Source of the DNA: Xanthomonas theicola | Lineage (GTDB): Bacteria > Pseudomonadota > Gammaproteobacteria > Xanthomonadales > Xanthomonadaceae | Assembly (NCBI RefSeq): GCF_014236795.1 | Contig: NZ_CP049017.1 | Span: forward strand, 3,698,001-3,762,000 | Reading direction: 5' to 3' | Length of the DNA stretch: 64,000 nucleotides | Shown here: piece after piece, positions 17,712-26,741 of the stretch | Numbering within the stretch: the stretch's first letter is position 1 | How the letters are laid out: each line of letters starts with the position of its first letter | Position numbers and translations under genes: made by a program | Notes under the pieces: generated by a model | What the model was told of the DNA's origin: nothing | Databases searched by the model: none | The model's input: the letters and a program-made list of their open reading frames with translations, nothing else

Positions 17712-19124
17712 ATGTCGCCATCGACCAAATCCCGCATCACCCGTTGCCTGCTGGCCGCAGCACTGCTGGCCGCCAGCGGGTCGGCCTGGAGCTACGCCAT
17801 CGCCGGCGGCAAGGTGGTCGACGACAAAGGCAACGCGGTGCAGCTGCGCGGCGTCAACTGGTTCGGCTTCGAGACCAACGAGCACGTCGTGCATGGCCTG
17901 TGGACGCGCAACTGGAAGGAGATGATCGCGCAGATGCAGCACCTGGGTTTCAATGCGGTGCGCCTGCCATTCTGCCCGCAGACCCTGCATGGCGCCGCGC
18001 CGGGCAGCATCGACTATGCGCGCAACCCGGACCTGCGGGGCCTGACCGCGCTGCAGGTGCTGGACAAGGTGATCGGCGAACTCAGCGGCCGCGGCATGTA
18101 CGTGCTGCTCGACCACCACACCCCGGACTGCAACGCGATCTCCGAGCTGTGGTACACCCCGTCCTACAGCGAGCGGCAATGGCTCGAGGACCTGCGCCTG
18201 GTGGCCAAGCGCTACGCCGGCGTGGCGGGGGTGATCGGGCTGGACCTGAAGAACGAGCCGCACGGCGCCGCCACCTGGGGCGCCGGCAACATCGCCACCG
18301 ACTGGAACAAGGCGGCCGAACGCGTCTCGGCGGCGGTGTTGGCGGTGGCGCCGAAATGGCTGATCGTGGTCGAAGGCATCGGCGAGAATCCGGCCTGCTC
18401 CAGCAGCGGCGGCCACTTCTGGGGCGGCAACCTGGAACCGCTGGCCTGCACCCCGCTCGCCATTCCGGCCAACCGCCTGCTGCTGGCACCGCACGTGTAC
18501 GGACCGGACACGTACATGCAGTCCTACTTCGGCGCCGGCAATTTCCCGGCCAACATGCCGGCGATCTGGGAGCGGCATTTCGGCCAGTTCGTGCAGTCCG
18601 GCCACGCGCTGCTGCTGGGCGAGTTCGGCGGCAAGTACGGCCGGGGCAACGCGCTGGACGTGGCCTGGCACAACGCGCTGGTCGACTACCTGATCGGCAA
18701 GGGCATCCACAGCGGGTTCTACTGGTCGTGGAACCCGGACAGCGGCGACACCGGCGGCATCCTCAACGACGACTGGACCTCGGTGCGGACCGACAAAATC
18801 GCCCTGCTGAACAGGCTATGGGGCAGTTCCGGCCGCACCGCGCCAACGCCCACTCCCACGCCGGCCCCGGGCGCCAGCTTCCACAGCAAGACCCTGGTCG
18901 ACAGCGACTGGAACGCCGGCTACTGCCACCGCGTGCAGGTGACCAACGACGGCGCCGCGGCCGCCGACTGGTCGGTGTCGCTGTCGATCAGCGGCACCGT
19001 CGCCTCCCTGTGGAACGCCAGCTGGAGCCAGTCCGGCACCACCCTCACCGCCGCCGGCGTCGGCTCCAGCAAGACCCTGGCGCCCGGCGCCACGACCGAG
19101 TTCGGCTTCTGCGCCGCGCGCTGA
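17712..19124 (+). CDS. Secreted GH5 endoglucanase with C-terminal carbohydrate-binding module
   Basis: 470 residues from the ATG at 17712, with a signal peptide (CLLAAALLAASGSAWS). The GH5 core shows LRGVNWFGFET at the barrel start, GLDLKNEPHG with the acid/base Glu (about 182) and LLLGEFGGKYG with the nucleophile Glu (about 304). A short TPTPTPAPG linker leads to a ~90-residue beta-rich domain with paired aromatics (WNAGYCHRVQVTN, SLWNASWSQSGTT), a CBM2-like cellulose-binding module. It hydrolyses internal beta-1,4-glucan bonds of plant cell walls, as expected for a plant-associated xanthomonad. It is monocistronic and followed by a hairpin. Confidence 0.93.
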   Translation: MSPSTKSRITRCLLAAALLAASGSAWSYAIAGGKVVDDKGNAVQLRGVNWFGFETNEHVVHGLWTRNWKEMIAQMQHLGFNAVRLPFCPQTLHGAAPGSIDYARNPDLRGLTALQVLDKVIGELSGRGMYVLLDHHTPDCNAISELWYTPSYSERQWLEDLRLVAKRYAGVAGVIGLDLKNEPHGAATWGAGNIATDWNKAAERVSAAVLAVAPKWLIVVEGIGENPACSSSGGHFWGGNLEPLACTPLAIPANRLLLAPHVYGPDTYMQSYFGAGNFPANMPAIWERHFGQFVQSGHALLLGEFGGKYGRGNALDVAWHNALVDYLIGKGIHSGFYWSWNPDSGDTGGILNDDWTSVRTDKIALLNRLWGSSGRTAPTPTPTPAPGASFHSKTLVDSDWNAGYCHRVQVTNDGAAAADWSVSLSISGTVASLWNASWSQSGTTLTAAGVGSSKTLAPGATTEFGFCAAR

Positions 19125-19136
19125 CCCCGCCGCGTC

Positions 19137-19165
19137 CGCCGGCCGCCGAGCGGCAGCGGCCGGCG
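19137..19165 (+). terminator. GC hairpin after the endoglucanase gene
   Basis: A perfect 10-bp stem (CGCCGGCCGC paired with GCGGCCGGCG) with a 9-nt loop, 12 nt after the endoglucanase stop. There is no T-run, so intrinsic termination is only plausible. Confidence 0.5.
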
Positions 19166-19263
19166 GCGCTGCGCGGCAGCGCGCCACCGCCATGCCATCA
19201 GTCACGTTCCGGGTCCAGCGCGCGCCCTCTATGCTGGTCCATTCTCCTCGTCAGGCCAGGCCC

Positions 19264-22158
19264 ATGCCCCGACCGTTGTCGCTGTTGATCTCCAGCATTC
19301 TCACCCTCGGCGTCGGCGCCGCGACCGCCCCGGCCATGGCCGCGCCGCCGGCACTGGCCGCCAAGGCCACCGTCCCGGAGATCGCCTACACCCGCTTCAC
19401 CCTGCGCAACGGCCTGACCGTGGTGGTGCACGAGGACCACAAGGCGCCGGTGGTGGCGGTGAGCATCTGGTACCACATCGGCTCCGGCGACGAGCCGGCC
19501 GGCAAGACCGGCTTCGCCCACCTGTTCGAACACCTGATGTTCTCCGGCTCGGAGAACCACAAGGGCAGCTATTTCCAGCCGTTCGAGAAGGTCGGCGCCA
19601 CCGACATGAACGGCACCACCTGGTTCGACCGCACCAACTATTTCGAGACCGTGCCGACCACCGCCCTGGACATGGCGCTGTGGATGGAGTCCGACCGCAT
19701 GGGCCACCTGCTCGGCGCGATCGGGCAGAAGGAACTGGACACCCAGCGCGGCGTGGTGCAGAACGAGAAGCGCCAGGGCGAGAACCGTCCGTACGGCCGC
19801 GTGGACCAGAACATCCTGGCCAACCTCTTCCCGGCCAACCATCCCTACCAGCACGACACCATCGGCTCGATGGAAGACCTCGACGCGGCCTCGCTGGACG
19901 ACGTCAAGCAGTGGTTCCACGACAATTACGGCGCCGCCAACACCACCCTGGTGCTGGCCGGCGACATCACCGTGGCCCAGGCGAAGGCCAAGGCCGAGCA
20001 GTACTTCGGCGACATCCCCGCCGGCAGGCCAGTGCCGCGCCAGCAGCCGTGGATCACCCCGCTGGCCAAGCAGCGCCGCGGCGTGCAGCACGACCACGTC
20101 GCGCAGCCGCGCATCTACCGCACCTGGGTGGCGCCGCAGCTGGGCACCGACGATGCGGTGCTGCTGGACCTGGCCACCACCGTGCTCGGCGGCGGCAAGA
20201 CCAGCCGCCTGTACCAGCGCCTGGTCTACCGCGACAGGCTGGTCGACGACGTCTCCGCCTCGCTGCAGCCGTTCGCGCTGGCCAGCCAGCTGCAGATCAG
20301 CGCCGACGTGAAGGACGGCGTGGACCCGGCCAAGGTCGAGGCCGCCATCGCCGACGAACTGCGCACATTCCTCGCCGAAGGCCCGACCGCCGACGAACTG
20401 CAGCGCGCGCAGGTCGCCTCCCGCGCCGGCTTCGTGCGCGGCCTGGAGAAGGTCGGCGGTTTCAGCGGCAAGGCCGCGATCCTGGCCGAGGGTCAGGTCT
20501 ACCGCAACGATCCGGGCGCCTATAAGCACGACCTGCAACGCGCCCAGGCCGCCACCGCGGCCAGCGTGCGCAAGGCCGCCGCCACCTGGTTCGGCAAGGG
20601 CGACTACCTGCTGACCGTGCTGCCGGCCACCGCGGGCTTCGACGCGGCGGCCGAGGACAAGGCGGTCAAGCCGCTGCCGGCGGCCGACGGCAAGCCCGCG
20701 CCCAAGCTGCCGGCCAAGGCCAGCTACAGCGTCGGCAAGCACCAGCTCGACCGCGCCGCCGGCGTGCCGGAGACCAGCGCGTTCCCGAGCCTGCGCTTCC
20801 CGCCGCTGCAGCGCGGCAAGCTCAAGAACGGCATCGAGGTGGTGCTGGCCGAGCGCCACACCATCCCGGTGACCCAGGTCGAACTGCTGTTCGACGCCGG
20901 CTATGCGGTCGACCAGGGCGGCAAGCTCGGCACCGCCAACTTCACCGCCGCGCTGATGAACGAGAGCACCCGCAGCCTGGATTCGGTGGAAGTGGCGCAG
21001 CGGCGCCAGCGCCTGGGCGCGATCACCAGCGTGGCGTGCGAGCTGGACAGCTGCGCCGCCTCGCTCGACGCGCTCAACGACCAACTGGCGCCGTCGCTGG
21101 CGCTATTTGCCGACATCGTGCGCAACCCGGCGTTCAAGGCCGAGGACATCGAGCGCATCCGCGGCCAGTGGCTGGCCTCCATCGCGCAGGAGAAGACCCA
21201 ACCGCAGGGCCTGGCGCTGCGCACCCTGCCGCCGCTGCTGTATGGCCCGCGGCACCCCTACGGCGTGCCGCTCACCGGCAGCGGCACCGAGGCGGCGATC
21301 GAGAGCCTGTCCGCCAGCGACCTGAGCGCGTTCCAGGACGCCTGGCTGCGCCCGGACAACCTGCGCATCCTGGTCGCCGGCGACACCACCCTGGCGCAGA
21401 TCATCCCGCAGCTGGACGCGGCGTTCGGCGACTGGCAGCCGCCGGCCGCCCGCCGCCCGAGCAAGACGCTGCCGCAGGTCGCCGCGCAACCGGAGCCGCG
21501 CGTGTTCCTGATCCACCGCAGCGACGCGCCGCAGTCGCTGATCCTGGCCGGCCTGCTGGCGCCCTCGACCAAAGCGCCGAACAACCTGGCCATCGGCGTG
21601 GCCAACGGCGCCTTCGGCGGCACCTTCACCTCGCGGCTGAACATGAACCTGCGCGAGGACAAGCGCTGGGCCTATGGCGCCAACAGCTTCATGCTGGACG
21701 CGCAGGGCCAGCGCCCGTTCCTGTTCTTCGCCCCGGTGCAGACCGACAAGACCGCCGAGTCGGCGGCCGAGATCCTGAAGGAAGCCAAGGCCGTGGTCGG
21801 CGACAAACCACTGACCGCCGACGAGATCGGCAAGATCAAGAACCAGCGCATCCGCGCCCTGCCGGGCAGCTTCGAGACCACCGGCGCGGTACTGGGCGCG
21901 CTCGAGGGCATCGTGCAGTACGGGCGTCCGGACGACTACGTGCAGACCCTGAAGGCGCGCCTGGAAGGGATCGACCAGCGCGCCGCGGAAGCGGCGATCA
22001 AGGAGATCGTCGTACCGCAGGCGATGACCTGGGTCATCGTCGGCGACCTCAAGCAGATCGAGGCGCCGGTGCGCGCGCTGAAGCTGGGCGAGGTGCAGGT
22101 GCTGGACAGCGACGGCCGGCCGGTCAAGGCGGGCGCCAAGGACGCCGGCAGGCAGTGA
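19264..22158 (+). CDS. Secreted M16-family zinc peptidase (two-repeat, insulinase type)
   Basis: 964 residues from the ATG at 19264, with a signal peptide ending near APAMAAPPAL. The inverted zinc motif HLFEH (residues ~86-90, in GFAHLFEHLMF) and a downstream Glu in the QRGVVQNEKR region define the active first half. The second half (from ~residue 515, LKNGIEVVLAERHTIPVTQ) is a degenerate repeat without HxxEH, as usual in the single-chain pitrilysin/insulinase arrangement. It likely degrades peptides in the periplasm. It is followed by a strong perfect hairpin. The frame is intact over its whole length, unlike the gene that follows. Confidence 0.93.
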   Translation: MPRPLSLLISSILTLGVGAATAPAMAAPPALAAKATVPEIAYTRFTLRNGLTVVVHEDHKAPVVAVSIWYHIGSGDEPAGKTGFAHLFEHLMFSGSENHKGSYFQPFEKVGATDMNGTTWFDRTNYFETVPTTALDMALWMESDRMGHLLGAIGQKELDTQRGVVQNEKRQGENRPYGRVDQNILANLFPANHPYQHDTIGSMEDLDAASLDDVKQWFHDNYGAANTTLVLAGDITVAQAKAKAEQYFGDIPAGRPVPRQQPWITPLAKQRRGVQHDHVAQPRIYRTWVAPQLGTDDAVLLDLATTVLGGGKTSRLYQRLVYRDRLVDDVSASLQPFALASQLQISADVKDGVDPAKVEAAIADELRTFLAEGPTADELQRAQVASRAGFVRGLEKVGGFSGKAAILAEGQVYRNDPGAYKHDLQRAQAATAASVRKAAATWFGKGDYLLTVLPATAGFDAAAEDKAVKPLPAADGKPAPKLPAKASYSVGKHQLDRAAGVPETSAFPSLRFPPLQRGKLKNGIEVVLAERHTIPVTQVELLFDAGYAVDQGGKLGTANFTAALMNESTRSLDSVEVAQRRQRLGAITSVACELDSCAASLDALNDQLAPSLALFADIVRNPAFKAEDIERIRGQWLASIAQEKTQPQGLALRTLPPLLYGPRHPYGVPLTGSGTEAAIESLSASDLSAFQDAWLRPDNLRILVAGDTTLAQIIPQLDAAFGDWQPPAARRPSKTLPQVAAQPEPRVFLIHRSDAPQSLILAGLLAPSTKAPNNLAIGVANGAFGGTFTSRLNMNLREDKRWAYGANSFMLDAQGQRPFLFFAPVQTDKTAESAAEILKEAKAVVGDKPLTADEIGKIKNQRIRALPGSFETTGAVLGALEGIVQYGRPDDYVQTLKARLEGIDQRAAEAAIKEIVVPQAMTWVIVGDLKQIEAPVRALKLGEVQVLDSDGRPVKAGAKDAGRQ

Positions 22159-22164
22159 GACGGC

Positions 22165-22198
22165 CCGCGCATGGCCGGGAGTTCCCGGCCATGCGCGG
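22165..22198 (+). terminator. Perfect 15-bp hairpin terminator after the M16 gene
   Basis: The arms CCGCGCATGGCCGGG and CCCGGCCATGCGCGG are exact complements around a 4-nt loop, 7 nt after the M16 stop. A T-run is absent, as is common in high-GC xanthomonads. Confidence 0.7.
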
Positions 22199-22429
22199 CG
22201 CCGGCCGGCAGCCGCGGGGTCGTCTGCGGTGCGCGCGCCGACGTCCCGGTTCCGCGACGCGATATGCGAGCGCGGCGGCACGCGACCCGGCCCGCTTGCT
22301 TCTCGTTGCGGTGCGCACCCGGCGAGCGGACCGGGCAGCGCCTTCGCGGCACTTGGCCGCGGCGCTTGCTATCCCGGGACCCCGTCCCCGCCGCCTGCTC
22401 CGATACCGACCGTTTCGCCGCGCAACGCC

Positions 22430-22990
22430 GCCCCCGGCCCCTCATCCGCGTCGGCGCGCCGGCTGGTCGATCGCCGGCACGCAGCGCACGCTGGTCGGCG
22501 ACGGCGCCAGCCAGCTGGCGCGCTATGCCATCCGCTTCGACGCGGTCGAGATCGATTCCCGTTCTGCCGCGCGCATCGTCCCGCCGGCTACCGGCACAAC
22601 GCTGGGCCGACAGCGTGCCGGCGGACTTCCGCTTGGCGGCCGAGCCGCCGCGCACGATCGCCCACGACACACGCCTGTACCGCGTCGCGCCGCTGCTGCA
22701 GGCGTTCCTCGGCGACGTGGACCCGCTCGGCGACAGGCGGAACTGCCTGACCGCGCCGCGACCCGCCGGCACCACCGGCCGGCGGCGCGGCCCGCGCTCG
22801 CCGGCATCCCGCACCATCCCCGGTCGCGCAGGTCCCGCGCCGCGCATGGCACGGCCGCCCGCCGCCCCGGCTGTGCGGGCGGCCGCCGGGCCCGCACAGC
22901 CAGACCCCGCCGCCGCACCGGCGGCCCCAGTCTTGCATCGCTCCCGGCAGCTCCCGGCAACGCTGGTTCAAGCCCGCCGGCGCCCGGCCG
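22430..22990 (+). pseudogene. Frameshifted DUF72 (YecE-like) gene
   Basis: Reading across frames gives the DUF72 order. GWSIAGTQRTLVGDG...SQLARYAIRFDAVEIDS is in one frame up to about 22560. RWADSVPADFRLA..PPRTIAHDTRLYRVAPLLQAFLGDVDPLGD then follows in another. Real DUF72 proteins have CAGWSI..., RYA..F..VEINSSFY, and RW...VP..F.F..K.P..ITH. Several shifts separate these blocks, the FY of NSSFY is lost, and the C-terminus cannot be followed past about 22950. The function of the family is unknown. The remnant fills the gap between the M16 hairpin and the trehalase gene. Confidence 0.65.
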
Positions 22991-23150
22991 ATATGGCGGT
23001 CAGATCGGCTGCCGGCGCCGTGCCTCGGCCCGGACCGCTGCGTGTTCCCCCTCCTTCGCCCGCGTGCGGCCGGCGGCGGCCACAGCCGCCGGTCACCCGC
23101 CTCCTCCTGGGTCGTTTACCATGCCGCACGCATCCTGCTCTGGACCCGAC

Positions 23151-24848
23151 ATGAGCCATGCCGCACCTCCCTGCTGCACGCCGTTGCTGAGCTTGTCGCT
23201 GGGCCTGCTGTTGGTCAGTTGCGACCCTGCCTCGGCGCAAGCCGCGCCGACCGCGATGCAGACTACGCCTGCGCCCGCGCCGCCGACCCCGGACCTGGCC
23301 TACCCGGAACTGTTCCAGGCGGTGCAGCAGCAGGAACTGTTCGACGACCAGAAGCATTTCGTCGACGCGCTGCCGCTGCGCGACCCGGCGCTGATCAACG
23401 CCGACTACCTGGCCCAGCGCCAGCAGCCGGGCTTCGACCTGCGCCGCTTCGTCGCCGCCAACTTCGAGGAATCCGGCCCGGTGCAGACCGAGGCGATCCG
23501 CCAGGACACCGACCTGCGCGAGCACATCGACGCGCTGTGGCCGCTGCTGGTGCGGCGCCAGGTGGACGTGCCGGCGCACAGCAGCCTGCTGTCGCTGCCG
23601 CACCCCTACGTGGTCCCGGGCGGGCGCTTCCGCGAGGTCTACTACTGGGATTCCTACTTCACCATGCTCGGTCTGGTCGAGAGCGGCGAGACCGAACGCA
23701 GCCGGCAGATGCTGGACAACTTCGCCTACCTGATCGACACCTACGGGCACATCCCCAACGGCAACCGCAGCTATTACCTGAGCCGCTCGCAGCCGCCGTT
23801 CTTCTCGCACATGGTGCAGTTGCAGGCCAGGGTGGAAGGCGACGCCGCCTACGCGCGCTACCTGCCGCAGTTGCAGAAGGAACACGCGTACTGGATGGAA
23901 GGCGCGCAGTCGCTGGCGCCCGGCCAGGCCCATGCGCACGCGGTGCGGCTGGCCGACGGCAGCCTGCTCAACCGCTACTGGGACGCGCGCGACACGCCGC
24001 GCCCGGAAGCCTGGCTGCACGACGTGCGCACCGCCGCCCAAGCCAAGGACCGCCCGGCCGCCGAGGTCTACCGCGACCTGCGCGCCGGCGCCGAAAGCGG
24101 CTGGGACTATTCCAGCCGCTGGCTCGGCGACCGCAGGACGCTGGCCACGATCCGCACCACCGCCATCGTCCCGGTCGACCTCAACAGCCTGCTCTACCAC
24201 CTCGAGACCACCCTGGCCGTGGCCTGCGCCAAGAACCCCGGCACCGCCGGCTGCGACACCGACTACGCGGCGCTGGCCGGCGCGCGCAAGCGCGCGATCG
24301 ACAAGCACCTGTGGAGCGAGGCCGGCTACTACGCCGACTACGACTGGCAGCAACGCCGGCTGCGCGACCAGATCACCGCCGCGGCGCTGTATCCGCTGTT
24401 CGTCGGCGTGGCTTCGCCGGCGCGCGCCCGGCGCAGCGCCGCCACCGTGCAGGCGCAGTTGCTGCGCCCCGGCGGCCTGGCCAGCACCCGGCTGCACACC
24501 GGCCAGCAGTGGGACGAGCCCAACGGCTGGGCGCCGCTGCAGTGGATCGCGGTGAACGGACTGCGCCGCTACGGCCAGGACGCGCTGGCGCAACGCATCG
24601 GCAGCCGCTTCCTGGCGCGGGTGCAGGCGCTGTTCGCGCAGCAGCACAAGCTGGTGGAGAAGTACGGCATGGACGCGCAGGCCAGCGGCGGCGGCGGCGG
24701 CGAATACGCGCTGCAGGACGGCTTCGGCTGGACCAACGGCGTGACCCTGTTGCTGCTGGACCTGTACGCCGCGCCAGCCGCGCCGGCACCGGCCGCCGCG
24801 GCCGCGCACCGGCACCGGCACCGGCAGCCGGAGCCGGCCACGCCCTGA
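23151..24848 (+). CDS. treA: Periplasmic trehalase (GH37)
   Basis: 565 residues from the ATG at 23151 (an ATG at 23121 is in frame but precedes a less convincing leader). The leader LLSLSLGLLLVSCDP could be a Sec signal or a lipoprotein signal with Cys. Both trehalase signatures are present: PGGRFREVYYWDSYF near residue 155 and QWDEPNGWAPLQW near 451, with the glycine-rich loop GGGGGEYALQDGFGWTNG close to the end. It hydrolyses trehalose to two glucoses outside the inner membrane. The C-terminal tail is Ala/Pro/His-rich, with a His-Arg repeat. It stands alone. Confidence 0.95.
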   Translation: MSHAAPPCCTPLLSLSLGLLLVSCDPASAQAAPTAMQTTPAPAPPTPDLAYPELFQAVQQQELFDDQKHFVDALPLRDPALINADYLAQRQQPGFDLRRFVAANFEESGPVQTEAIRQDTDLREHIDALWPLLVRRQVDVPAHSSLLSLPHPYVVPGGRFREVYYWDSYFTMLGLVESGETERSRQMLDNFAYLIDTYGHIPNGNRSYYLSRSQPPFFSHMVQLQARVEGDAAYARYLPQLQKEHAYWMEGAQSLAPGQAHAHAVRLADGSLLNRYWDARDTPRPEAWLHDVRTAAQAKDRPAAEVYRDLRAGAESGWDYSSRWLGDRRTLATIRTTAIVPVDLNSLLYHLETTLAVACAKNPGTAGCDTDYAALAGARKRAIDKHLWSEAGYYADYDWQQRRLRDQITAAALYPLFVGVASPARARRSAATVQAQLLRPGGLASTRLHTGQQWDEPNGWAPLQWIAVNGLRRYGQDALAQRIGSRFLARVQALFAQQHKLVEKYGMDAQASGGGGGEYALQDGFGWTNGVTLLLLDLYAAPAAPAPAAAAAHRHRHRQPEPATP

Positions 24849-24900
24849 CGCGGCGGGCGACCGGTATGCTGCGATCCTTGCCCGCACCCAAGGACCGAGG

Positions 24901-25596
24901 ATGAGCATCCCTACCCTGGCGGACTTCCTGTCCGCCTCGCGCGAGAAGGACGCCTGCGCCGACGCGTTCGAACTGGAAAGCCCGCACCTGCTGGAAGTAC
25001 GCCTGGACGGCCTGGTCTGGGCCAAGGCCGGGACCATGGTGGCGCGCAAGGGCGCGGTCAAGTTCACCCGCCAGGGACTGATCGAACAGGGCCTGGGCAA
25101 CCTGCTGAAGAAGGCGGTCAGCGGCGAAGGCATGCAACTGATGAAGGTCCAAGGCCAGGGCCGCGTGTACCTGGCCGACGCCGGCAAGAAGATCACCCTG
25201 CTGCGCCTGGCCGGCGAATCGATCTTCGTCAACGGCAACGACGTACTCGCCACCGAAGCCGGCATCGACAGCCGGATCGCCATGATGCGCAGGGTCGCCG
25301 GCATGCTTTCCGGCGGCCTGTTCAACGTGCGCCTGAGCGGCCACGGCATCGTCGCCATCACCTCGCACTACGAACCGCTGACGCTGCCGGTCAACGGGCA
25401 CAGCGGCCCGGTGTTCACCGACCCCAACGCCACCGTGGCCTGGTCCGGCGGGCTGACCCCGAAGATCGTCGCCGACCTCAGCCTGGGCACGCTGCTGGGG
25501 CGCGGCTCCGGCGAGAGCATCCAACTGCGCTTCGCCGGCGAGGGCTGGGTGGTGGTGCAACCGTACGAGGAAGTGGCGCTGCAGGCCAGGCGCTGA
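24901..25596 (+). CDS. AIM24 family protein
   Basis: 231 residues. The protein shows the beta-rich AIM24 pattern: LEVRLDGLVWAKAGTMVARKG, a central GEGMQLMKVQGQGRVYLADAG and a C-terminal GEGWVVVQPYEE. Members are small soluble TNF-like jelly-roll proteins; bacterial roles are not established. It begins 52 nt after trehalase, with AAGGACCGAGG just upstream of the ATG as ribosome site. It may be cotranscribed with trehalase. Confidence 0.85.
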   Translation: MSIPTLADFLSASREKDACADAFELESPHLLEVRLDGLVWAKAGTMVARKGAVKFTRQGLIEQGLGNLLKKAVSGEGMQLMKVQGQGRVYLADAGKKITLLRLAGESIFVNGNDVLATEAGIDSRIAMMRRVAGMLSGGLFNVRLSGHGIVAITSHYEPLTLPVNGHSGPVFTDPNATVAWSGGLTPKIVADLSLGTLLGRGSGESIQLRFAGEGWVVVQPYEEVALQARR

Positions 25597-25786
25597 ACGC
25601 GGCCGCCATGGCCGGCGCCGGCGGTCCGGGCCGGCCCGCGCACCGGCCGCGCGCCCATCAGCGGGCCGAAGCCGTGCTGGGCCAGCCGTCGCGCGCGGTC
25701 GGCGTGGCCGACAGCGAACGTGCTTCTCGCGCCCCGGCCCCGCGCGCGACGGGCGTAGCGCTGCGCGCTGCCGGCGCGCGGGCACG

Positions 25787-26560
25787 CTACTGCGCCGGGG
25801 TCTGCGCGCCGATGCCCATCGCCGCGCGATGGCGCTGGTACGGCGCCATCGCCTTGTCGATGTACTCGCAGGTCTGCGCATACGGCGGCACGCCGCGGTG
25901 CGCGCCACGGTGCCGATGCCCGCGTTGTACGCGGCGGCGGCGAGGAGGCGGTCGCCCCGGCAGCGGCGCAGCAGCGACTGCATGTCGCGCGCGCCGCCGG
26001 CGATCGACCGGCCGGCGGCGAACGGGTCGGCCACGCCATACTCCTTCGCCGCTTTCCTGCATCAGCTGCATCACCCCTTTGCGCGCCCTTCGGCGACGCC
26101 GCTGCGGCATCCAAGCCGCTTTCGGCGTGCGTGATCGCGCGCAGCCACGCATCGTCGACGCCGGTGGCGCGCGCGGCGGCGCGGAACTGCCCGGCATGCA
26201 CGTTAAACCGTGCTGCGCCGACCTTGCCCAGGCCCAGATGCGCGATCTCGCCTGGCGGTGGGACGGCGGTGAAGCGCAGGTACCGGCGCGCCCGGCAGGT
26301 TGCGCGTGGAGTACACACCAGCCGCCCGTCCTGCTCGCGCTCGTACAGCATGCCGCTGAACGCGCCCATGTTGCCCCACAGGTTGGGCGTGCCGATCGCG
26401 GCATCGCCGAGTTGCTTCGGCGTGCAGCACGCGCCCGGCTCCGGCGCGGCGCCAGGCTGGCCGTAGCGTCGCGCACGCAGCGGTACAACGTGCGCGCCGG
26501 CGCGCCGGCGGCGACGCAGCACCACGACAGCAGGCTCGGCGGCGTCCGGGAAAAGGGCAT
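25787..26560 (-). pseudogene. Frameshifted lytic transglycosylase gene
   Basis: A signal-peptide-like start (MPFSRTPPSLLSWCCVAAG) near 26560 is followed, in different minus frames, by GKVGAARFNVHAGQFRAAARATGVDDAWLRAITHAESGLDAAAASPKGA, then KGVMQLMQE, then DPFAAGRSIAGGARDMQSLL and LLAAAAYNAGIGTVAR, and finally YAQTCEYIDKAMAPY to the stop at 25787. The ESGL...S.KGA.GLMQLMP and AYNAG blocks are the SLT catalytic core with its Glu. At least three indels break it. When intact it would cleave peptidoglycan. The remaining 25597-25786 shows no gene. Confidence 0.8.
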
Positions 26561-26657
26561 CGGGCAGCGACCGCGCGGGGCGAGGCAAGACGCGGATGAT
26601 CGCGCACCGCGCGTCGGCGCGGGTGAGGACACGCGGCGCTCGTTCTGACGCACGCAT

Positions 26658-26720
26658 TGTGGGAGGCTTCAGCCGCGACAGGGAGACGAAAGTTCCTGTC
26701 GCGGCTGAAGCCGCCTACAA
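26658..26720. repeat. REP-like palindrome (TGTGGGAGGCTTCAGCC type)
   Basis: Arms of 26 bp at 26658-26683 and 26695-26720 pair with two mismatches around an 11-nt loop. The same family, with a different core, occurs at 40108-40177. It lies beyond the 3' end of the gene ending at 26742 and could act as a terminator or RNA stabiliser. Confidence 0.85.
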
Positions 26721-26741
26721 AAGAACCGCAGAGAGAAACCC

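Noticed and set aside
15899..19288. A 1129-codon plus-strand open frame
   Set aside because: It runs antisense to the M28 peptidase and out of frame with the endoglucanase; both of those have clear catalytic motifs, so this frame is a high-GC artefact.
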